Source: an uncultured Rhodobacterales bacterium (GTDB lineage Bacteria > Pseudomonadota > Alphaproteobacteria > Rhodobacterales > Rhodobacteraceae). Taken from it: a stretch of DNA of 37,510 bases. Of this stretch, positions 32,767 through 37,510 are shown in pieces (within the stretch, counting starts at the first letter, position 1; every line of letters begins with the position of its first letter). Location: positions 1-37,510 of the forward strand of contig CAIMWI010000058.1 in the NCBI GenBank assembly GCA_903845215.1. The letters are read 5' to 3'. The position numbers and the translations under genes are program-made. Under the pieces are notes generated by a model, which saw only the letters and a list, made by a program, of their open reading frames with translations, ran no database searches and was not told where the DNA came from.

Positions 32767-33750
32767 TTAAGACCGGTTAAAGCGCCATTCGGTCACTTGC
32801 ACGCAGGTCGCACCCGCTTCCAGTTCGATCGACGGAAAGCTGGGGTGGTTGGGCGCGTCGGGCCAGTTTTGCGCCTCGATCGCGAGGCCTTCATAGGTTG
32901 GCCCCCCCGGGCGCTGCGCGCTGCGGGCGTCAAACAGTTGGATGCCGGGTTCGGTCGTGGCGACCGTCATCATCAGCCCGTTGGTTCCCGTCAGCCAAAG
33001 CACATCGCGCAGGGCCTGACGACCGGCCGAGAGGCAAAAGTTGTTGTCCAGCACAGTATCAGCGGGGGTGATCTTGCGGCCGCGGCGGAAATCCATCGCG
33101 GTGCCGCTGACATCGGCGATCTCGCCTGTCACGCAGAAATCATCGTCGGTGGGCAGGTAACTGGGGGCAGCGATTTGCAGGTTATGGCCCGCCCAACTGG
33201 CGCTGCCATCCAGATTCCAATAGCTGTGGTTGGCGGCGTTAAACAGGGTTAGCGCATCGGTGGTGGCCGTCACTTCCAGCCGCAGGCGTGCCCCTTCGTG
33301 CAACGAGAAGCGGGCCGTGACATGGCGGTTGCCGGGCATATTGCCTTCGCCATCGGGCAGGTCCACCGCAAGGGTGACAGCGGTGTCGTTCGCCTCGACG
33401 ACCTGCCAGACTTTATGCTGGGTGCCCGCAGCCCCGCAGTGCAGGGTGTGTTTGCCGTCTTGATTCGCCTCAAACTTCCGCAACTTGCCATCAATCGGTG
33501 CCGTTGCGCCTTTGAAGCGGTTGACCACAGGCGCCACGAGCGAGCCGTGATGGCGCATCTTGCCTTCATAATCGGCCAGACTGTCTGATCCCAAAGTCAG
33601 GTCGTGATCCACCCCAGCAAGGCGCACAGATTGCAGCGTCGCCCCCTTGGTGATGATGGCCACAGTCAGCCCGTGGCCGTGCAAGGCGATGCGCGCGACA
33701 TCTTGGCCAGACACGGTTGTGCCGAACGGGGTGATCTGGGGGGCTGACAT
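32767..33750 (-). CDS. galM: Aldose 1-epimerase
   Basis: Interconverts alpha and beta anomers of aldoses such as galactose or glucose. A 327-residue beta-sandwich protein without signal peptide. The substrate-binding Asn/Arg block VAPVVNRFKGA, the catalytic His in FNAANHSYWNLDG and the catalytic Glu in IEAQNWPDAPNHPSFPS are present. The ATG at 33750 was chosen because the earlier candidate at 33765 has no ribosome site; even so only a weak GAGAG precedes it. It is convergent with yebC (31-base gap) and 61 bases downstream of znuA on the same strand. No sugar operon is next to it; the symbol is by family. Confidence 0.92.
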   Translation of the reverse strand: MSAPQITPFGTTVSGQDVARIALHGHGLTVAIITKGATLQSVRLAGVDHDLTLGSDSLADYEGKMRHHGSLVAPVVNRFKGATAPIDGKLRKFEANQDGKHTLHCGAAGTQHKVWQVVEANDTAVTLAVDLPDGEGNMPGNRHVTARFSLHEGARLRLEVTATTDALTLFNAANHSYWNLDGSASWAGHNLQIAAPSYLPTDDDFCVTGEIADVSGTAMDFRRGRKITPADTVLDNNFCLSAGRQALRDVLWLTGTNGLMMTVATTEPGIQLFDARSAQRPGGPTYEGLAIEAQNWPDAPNHPSFPSIELEAGATCVQVTEWRFNRS

Positions 33751-33811
33751 AGGGCACTCTCGCATGGCTTGGGGAACTATTCGCCTTTGGTGGCGGATGG
33801 CGCCGTACAGG

Positions 33812-34678
33812 TCAAGGTTTATTGGCACAGGTCAGCAGCGATTGGGTCAGGTTGGTCATCAGTTTGTCATAGGCGTTGCGATCAGGGTCCAGTGTTGATC
33901 CGACTGGGTCCAAAGGTGGCCCGACGAACACGGCAGTGCCTTCGGCCAGATTGGTGATCAGGGCCGGGTCGTGTTGGGCTTCGGGGAAGGCACAGGTGAT
34001 CTGGCCTTTTTCGGCCTGCGCGCGCAGGGTTGACAAGCGGGCGGCACCCGGCGGTGCGGCATCCCCTGCGGCAAGTCCTCCGGCGGTGGGAAGGCGGTAA
34101 TGGGTGGTGAAATAGCCATAGGCGTCGTGGTAGGTGACAAAGCTTTGCGTCAGGCCCGCCAATTGGCGCGAAAGGTCGGCATCCAGCACTGCGATCTGGG
34201 TTTGGGCTGTGGCGGCGTTGGCGGCATAGGTGGCGGCATGGTCGGGGTCTAGCGCCGACAGGCGCTGCGCGATCAAGTTCAACCATAAGCTCGCGTTGGT
34301 CGGGTCAAGCCAAGCATGGGGGTTGGTGCCTCCATCAAGATAGGCAAGGCGGAGGGTGGCAGGATCGTCCAATAGAGCCAAACTTTGCAGGTTGGGGGAA
34401 GATTGGCGGGCAGTCTCCAGCCCGGGTGTTAGGGCGGGGCCCACCCAGACCAAAAGCTGCGCGTCATTCAGCGCGCGCATTTGGCTTGGGCGCAGCTGCA
34501 AGTCATGCTCGTCTGCGCCTTTGTCCAACAGCACGCCGGGTGTGCCCAAATCGCCCATCACCTGCATCACAAGCGCAGCCACTGGGGGAATATCGGTTTG
34601 CACCTTTGGCACATCAGCCAGCGCGGGGGTGGCCAGCGCGGCGGCGGACAGTGCAAGAACTCGGATGAATGTATGCAA
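33812..34678 (-). CDS. znuA: Zinc ABC transporter substrate-binding protein ZnuA
   Basis: Periplasmic zinc-binding lipocalin-like cluster A-I receptor feeding ZnuBC. The 288 residues begin with a signal peptide cut after ALA at 21. Three zinc His are His58 (DEHDL), His121 (NPHAWLDP) and His184 (TYHDAYGYF). Cys229 and Cys284 can form the C-terminal disulfide. The usual His/Asp-rich loop between the first two His is absent: no His occurs between 58 and 121. The first codon is TTG, with AAGG about 7 bases upstream and no ATG nearby. It diverges from zur-znuC-znuB over a gap with two Zur-box-like palindromes, so zinc repression is expected. Confidence 0.93.
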   Translation of the reverse strand: MHTFIRVLALSAAALATPALADVPKVQTDIPPVAALVMQVMGDLGTPGVLLDKGADEHDLQLRPSQMRALNDAQLLVWVGPALTPGLETARQSSPNLQSLALLDDPATLRLAYLDGGTNPHAWLDPTNASLWLNLIAQRLSALDPDHAATYAANAATAQTQIAVLDADLSRQLAGLTQSFVTYHDAYGYFTTHYRLPTAGGLAAGDAAPPGAARLSTLRAQAEKGQITCAFPEAQHDPALITNLAEGTAVFVGPPLDPVGSTLDPDRNAYDKLMTNLTQSLLTCANKP

Positions 34679-34707
34679 TTTTTGGCCTTTCGGAGGGCGG
34701 TTGAACC

Positions 34708-34736
34708 AAGTAATGTGTTATATCATAACATGTCAA
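34708..34736 (-). promoter_or_regulatory. Predicted znuA promoter
   Basis: On the minus strand a perfect TTGACA (plus positions 34731-34736) is followed after 17 bases by TTACTT (34708-34713), a weak -10. Palindrome 1 (34716-34730) lies exactly in the spacer, so a bound Zur would block polymerase. Confidence 0.45.
34716..34730. promoter_or_regulatory. Zur-box-like palindrome 1
   Basis: TGTTAT, 3 bases, ATAACA: a perfect 6+6 inverted repeat resembling the alphaproteobacterial Zur box core (TGTTATA-TATAACA type). It lies between znuA and zur, in the spacer of the predicted znuA promoter. Confidence 0.75.
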
Positions 34737-34743
34737 GGTGTGT

Positions 34744-34756
34744 GTTATAATATAAC
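34744..34756. promoter_or_regulatory. Zur-box-like palindrome 2 with zur -10
   Basis: GTTATA, one A, TATAAC: a perfect 6+6 inverted repeat centred 27 bases from palindrome 1. It contains TATAAT at 34746-34751, a perfect -10 for zur that would give a leader of about 15 bases. This implies Zur autoregulation of zur-znuC-znuB. I see no clear -35. Confidence 0.75.
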
Positions 34757-34772
34757 GTGAAATAGGTGCCTG

Positions 34773-35303
34773 ATGCACGACCCCTCGACCTGCCCCGGCT
34801 GTGCGCAGCCCGATCTGGCCTTTGCCCCCCATGATCACAGCCGTTGTTCGGATGACGTTATGTCTTTGGCCGAGGCGCAGTTGGCCCAAAGCGGACAGCG
34901 GCTAACGCCCGTGCGCCGCCGTACCTTGCAAATCTTGCTGGAAGCGCACCGCGCCCTTGGCGCTTACGATGTCTTGGAGCGCTTGGCCGCCGAGGGGTTT
35001 GGTCATCAGCCGCCCGTCGCCTACCGCGCCTTAGAGTTTTTGGAAGAAAACGGTCTGGCCCACCGCATCCGCCGCCTGAACGCCTTTACGGCCTGTATGC
35101 ATCCGGGGGAAATCCATGCTCCAGCCTTTCTCATTTGCCGTATCTGCAACGTGGTGGCCGAAGCCCCCGGGGCGGCGATTGGGCTTTGCTTGGGGCAAGC
35201 GGCCATGAAGGTTGGCTTTACGGTTGAACGCGCCACGGTTGAAGCTTTGGGCCTTTGCCCGACCTGTTCTGTTTCCCAAATCCCGATGCGGGGGCTGGCG
35301 TGA
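34773..35303 (+). CDS. zur: Zinc uptake regulator Zur (Fur family)
   Basis: A 176-residue Fur-family repressor. The winged helix is at about 30-100 (RLTPVRRRTLQILLEAHRALGAY, PVAYRALEFL). The dimerisation domain has two structural zinc CxxC pairs, Cys122/Cys125 and Cys162/Cys165. Ahead of the DNA-binding domain is a short Cys/His cluster: Cys7, Cys10, His20, His22, Cys25. An ATG at 34860 would remove it, but the ATG at 34773 has AGGTG 5-6 bases ahead and fits remembered Rhodobacteraceae Zur proteins that start with a HDH..C stretch. It is followed by znuC with a TGATG overlap; genomic context makes it Zur rather than Fur. Confidence 0.93.
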   Translation: MHDPSTCPGCAQPDLAFAPHDHSRCSDDVMSLAEAQLAQSGQRLTPVRRRTLQILLEAHRALGAYDVLERLAAEGFGHQPPVAYRALEFLEENGLAHRIRRLNAFTACMHPGEIHAPAFLICRICNVVAEAPGAAIGLCLGQAAMKVGFTVERATVEALGLCPTCSVSQIPMRGLA

Positions 35304-36085
35304 TGCTTTTGCAGGCGCAAAACATTTCGGTGCGATTGGACGGGGTAGAGGTTTTATCCGACGTCTCGATCGGGGTTGAGGCGGGCGAGATTGTCACCGT
35401 GCTGGGCCCGAACGGATCTGGCAAAAGCACGCTGCTGCGCGCGGTTTTGGGGATGCTGCCCCTATCCAGCGGGCAGGTGCGCCGCGCCGATGGCCTGCGG
35501 CTGGGCTATGTGCCCCAGAAACTGGCGATAGACCCTAGTCTTCGGATGACTGTGCGCCGGTTCTTGTCGTTGCCCCGCCGCGTCAGTGATGCCGAGGCGG
35601 CGCAAGTTCTGGCCCGCGTGGGGATGGAGGCGGCAGGGCACCGCCAGATCGCCGCTTTGTCGGGCGGGCAATTGCAGCGCGTCATGCTGGCGCGGGCCTT
35701 GCTGGGGCACCCGGGCCTTTTGGTGCTGGATGAACCCACCCAAGGGCTGGATCAACCCGGCGAGGCCGCCTTTTACACGCTGATCGCCGAGGTGCGGCGC
35801 GATACGGGCGCGGGGGTGCTTATGGTCAGCCATGATCTGCATGTGGTCATGGCCGCCAGTGATCGGGTAATTTGTCTGAACCACCACATCTGCTGTGAGG
35901 GCACGCCAAGGGTCGTCTCTGCCGCGCCGGAATATCGGGCGCTGTTTGGGCTGGGCACGCAGGGGGCCTTGGCTTTGTATCAGCACCGACATGACCATTC
36001 GCATGACGGCACTGCGGATCACGGGGCGCAGGGCCACGATCACCATGATCACGACCACGCGGGGCACATCCATCATGCTGGATGA
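35303..36085 (+). CDS. znuC: Zinc ABC transporter ATPase ZnuC with His-rich tail
   Basis: The cytoplasmic ATPase of the ZnuABC importer, 260 residues. Walker A GPNGSGKST at 35-43, Q-loop Gln72, signature LSGGQ at 119-123, Walker B LLVLDE at 139-144 and the switch His177 are all intact. The unusual part is the C-terminus: residues 228-258 contain 13 His with Asp and Gly between them, a likely metal-binding tail. The ATG at 35303 overlaps the zur stop (TGATG). The 3' end overlaps the znuB start by 11 bases, so the tail-coding sequence also carries the znuB start. Confidence 0.95.
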   Translation: MLLQAQNISVRLDGVEVLSDVSIGVEAGEIVTVLGPNGSGKSTLLRAVLGMLPLSSGQVRRADGLRLGYVPQKLAIDPSLRMTVRRFLSLPRRVSDAEAAQVLARVGMEAAGHRQIAALSGGQLQRVMLARALLGHPGLLVLDEPTQGLDQPGEAAFYTLIAEVRRDTGAGVLMVSHDLHVVMAASDRVICLNHHICCEGTPRVVSAAPEYRALFGLGTQGALALYQHRHDHSHDGTADHGAQGHDHHDHDHAGHIHHAG

Positions 36086-36866
36086 TTTCCTGATCCGCGC
36101 CGGCTTGGCAGGTATCGGCCTGTCGCTGGCAACTGGCCCGTTGGGGGCGTTTGTTTTGTGGCGGCGGATGGCCTATTTCGGCGATGCCACGGCCCATGCC
36201 GCCATTCTGGGCGTGGCTTTGGCCTTGGCCACCGATCTGCCTGTGCCCTTGGGCACGCTGGTTGTGGCGCTGTCTATGGCGGTAACCGTGGCCTCGCTGG
36301 CAGCCAAGGGCTGGGCGGTGGATACGACCTTGGGCGTGTTAAGCCACGGCGCTTTGGCCTTGGGTTTGGTGGCGATCAGCTTTGTACATGGCGTGCATAC
36401 CAGTCTGGAATCCTATCTGTTCGGCGATATCCTTGCCGTCACCCCCGCTGATCTGGCCACGATCTGGGGCGGGGCCATGGCGGTGCTGGCGCTGTTGATC
36501 TGGCGCTGGCAAGCCCTGCTGACAGCCACCCTTAGCGCTGATCTGGCGCGAGCGGACGGGATTGATCCGGACCGCGAGCGTTTGATCCTGACGCTGGCTT
36601 TGGCCTTGGTGGTGGCCGTGGCGCTTAAGGTCGTGGGGGCCTTGCTGATCGCCGCGATGCTGGTCATCCCCGCTGCCGCGGCGCGGGCTTTGGCGCGCGG
36701 GCCTGAAGGGATGGCGGCCCTTGCCTCGGCCCTTGGTGCTGTGGCTTGCCTGTTGGGCCTTGGCCTGTCTTTGTGGCAAGATACGCCGGCGGGCCCGTCA
36801 ATGGTGGCGGCGGCTACAGGGATTTTTGCGCTGGCGGCTTTATTCGGCCGCTTGCGGCGGGCGTGA
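36075..36866 (+). CDS. znuB: Zinc ABC transporter permease ZnuB
   Basis: The membrane permease of the zinc importer, 263 residues with about seven to eight helices. The family blocks are GPLGAFVLWRRMAYFGDATAHAA near the N-terminus and a later LKVVGALLIAAMLVIPAAAA, which is the ABC-3 (metal) permease signature. The longer open frame upstream is a shadow of znuC; the start is the ATG at 36075, where MLDDFLIRAGLAG matches ZnuB N-termini. It overlaps znuC by 11 bases and completes the zur-znuC-znuB operon. Zinc rather than manganese specificity is inferred from zur and the palindromes. Confidence 0.95.
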   Translation: MLDDFLIRAGLAGIGLSLATGPLGAFVLWRRMAYFGDATAHAAILGVALALATDLPVPLGTLVVALSMAVTVASLAAKGWAVDTTLGVLSHGALALGLVAISFVHGVHTSLESYLFGDILAVTPADLATIWGGAMAVLALLIWRWQALLTATLSADLARADGIDPDRERLILTLALALVVAVALKVVGALLIAAMLVIPAAAARALARGPEGMAALASALGAVACLLGLGLSLWQDTPAGPSMVAAATGIFALAALFGRLRRA

Positions 36867-36883
36867 ACTTGGGGGAGGGGATG

Positions 36884-37213
36884 ATGCGGCGCTATGGCAT
36901 GGTGGTGGGGGTGAACCCCGAAAAGAAGGCCGAATACGTGCGCTTGCATGCGGCGGTGTGGCCGGATGTGTTGAAGATGATCACCGCGTGCAACATCCGC
37001 AGCTATTCGATCTACCTGAAAGAGCCAGAGAACCTGATGTTCTCGTATTACGAATACCACGGCACGGATTACGCCGCCGATATGGCCAAAATGGCGGCGG
37101 ATCCGGTGACGAAAGAGTGGTGGGCTGTCTGTATGCCCTGCCAAGCCCCCCTTGCCACCCGCAAAGAAGGCGAATGGTGGGCGCAGATGCCCGAGATTTT
37201 TCACCTCGACTAA
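36884..37213 (+). CDS. rhaM: L-rhamnose mutarotase
   Basis: A 109-residue member of the RhaM/RhaU (DUF718) family, which interconverts anomers of L-rhamnose. The family residues are RYGMVVGVNPEKKAEYVRLH with the catalytic His22, WPDVL (26-30), the YSIYL strand and EWWAVCMPCQ with the Trp pair at 79-80. Two ATG codons occur in a row; GGAG lies 6 bases before the second (36884), which I use. No rhamnose genes are nearby. It follows znuB by 17 bases on the same strand and may be read from the zinc operon, or the neighbourhood may be accidental. Confidence 0.93.
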   Translation: MRRYGMVVGVNPEKKAEYVRLHAAVWPDVLKMITACNIRSYSIYLKEPENLMFSYYEYHGTDYAADMAKMAADPVTKEWWAVCMPCQAPLATRKEGEWWAQMPEIFHLD

Positions 37214-37216
37214 TGG

Positions 37217-37238
37217 CCCGGCCCCCGAAAGGGCCGGG
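37217..37238. terminator. GC-rich hairpin between convergent genes
   Basis: CCCGGCCC at 37217-37224 pairs perfectly with GGGCCGGG at 37231-37238 around a 6-base loop, just after the mutarotase stop and before the convergent PepSY gene. No T-run follows on either side; as a stable stem between convergent stops it probably ends both transcripts. Confidence 0.55.
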
Positions 37239-37246
37239 ACTTGGGC

Positions 37247-37510
37247 TTAGCTGACCAGACGTTTTAGAAGGGGCAGGTTGGCCAGAACGATCAGGTCAAG
37301 CACCAGCACCACAAGCAGGGCAACGCCAGCCATGGGGAACGCCATGGCGGTGGCCAAGGCGACCAAAACAGCGCCTTTCCACATCGGAAGGTCTGCGGGC
37401 ATCGGTGGTGCCGCCAGACGGGCAGCCCCAACCGGGCGGCGCATCCACCACATCACCACACCCGACACGCATAAAAACACCACCAGCGCCAGATAGACGG
37501 CGTTGAACCA
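37247..37510 (-). CDS. PepSY-associated membrane protein, C-terminal part
   Basis: The frame is open to the right edge, so only the last 87 residues are visible. They hold a membrane helix ending in SGVVMWWMRRP, the characteristic end of PepSY-associated TM proteins, then a short Pro-rich loop. Two more hydrophobic segments (WKGAVLVALATAMAFPMAG and VALLVVLVLDLIVLANLP) follow. Family members include iron-uptake-associated PepSY/ferric reductase-like membrane proteins; nothing more specific can be said from the fragment. It is convergent with the mutarotase gene. Confidence 0.75.
   Translation of the reverse strand, partial: WFNAVYLALVVFLCVSGVVMWWMRRPVGAARLAAPPMPADLPMWKGAVLVALATAMAFPMAGVALLVVLVLDLIVLANLPLLKRLVS

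Noticed and set aside
35984..36082. His-rich ZnuC tail as a frameshift artefact
   Set aside because: The frame is continuous with the intact ABC domain, ends at a normal stop overlapping znuB, and the His/Asp alternation is not what a random frame gives.
1..37510. Mobile element, phage, CRISPR, toxin-antitoxin or defence island
   Set aside because: No transposase, integrase, direct-repeat array, tRNA-flanked insertion or change in coding style was seen; the genes are core metabolic, envelope and repair functions.

Overview
The window looks like an ordinary chromosomal segment of an alphaproteobacterium in the Rhodobacteraceae (Rhodobacter/Tabrizicola/Gemmobacter-like). The signs are high GC, protein-level similarity to that family, the ethylmalonyl-CoA pathway genes ccr and ecm close together, a znuA / zur-znuC-znuB zinc cluster, and the block heparinase-like, purH, lspA, DUF3035 lipoprotein, two M16 peptidases. 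I see no rRNA, tRNA, CRISPR array, insertion sequence, phage gene or integrase. Genes are closely packed; the largest gap is about 280 bases, between argD and the DUF952 gene. I did not find a clearly new multi-gene system.

Layout. 1-1604 (minus): ybgC, tolQ and the start of tolR (cut by the window edge), the envelope Tol-Pal group. 1645-5131 (minus): a hypothetical protein, a DUF1993 protein, and the arginine genes argF and argD. 5414-6810 (plus): DUF952 gene and pyrD, translationally coupled. 6848-8880 (minus): a 58-residue hypothetical, a RecD-like helicase and a stand-alone Lrp/AsnC-type sensor domain. 8993-13872: ccr (minus), a membrane acyltransferase (minus) and ecm (plus); ccr and ecm catalyse two steps of acetyl-CoA assimilation without the glyoxylate shunt.

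13916-18149: a GH3 beta-glucosidase (minus) divergent from deoD and an aldo/keto reductase (plus), with a perfect LacI-style palindrome between them. 18146-27764 (minus): probably one long transcription unit or several overlapping ones, running heparinase-like, purH, lspA, DUF3035 lipoprotein, M16 protease, M16 non-catalytic partner, mutL, hutD. 27865-30067 (minus): two saccharopine dehydrogenase genes, closed by a strong hairpin. 30219-32735 (plus): ymdB-type phosphoesterase, EamA transporter, yebC. 32767-33750 (minus): aldose 1-epimerase.

33812-36866 is the most informative regulatory region. znuA (minus) diverges from zur-znuC-znuB (plus), and the 94-base gap holds two Zur-box-like palindromes over the predicted promoters. 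The ZnuC ATPase ends in a tail with 13 histidines in 31 residues, while ZnuA lacks the usual His-rich loop. The window closes with an L-rhamnose mutarotase (plus), a GC-rich hairpin and the end of a PepSY-type membrane protein (minus).

In many genes the start was moved inward from the longest open frame because of a ribosome binding site or the known start of the protein family; each case is stated.
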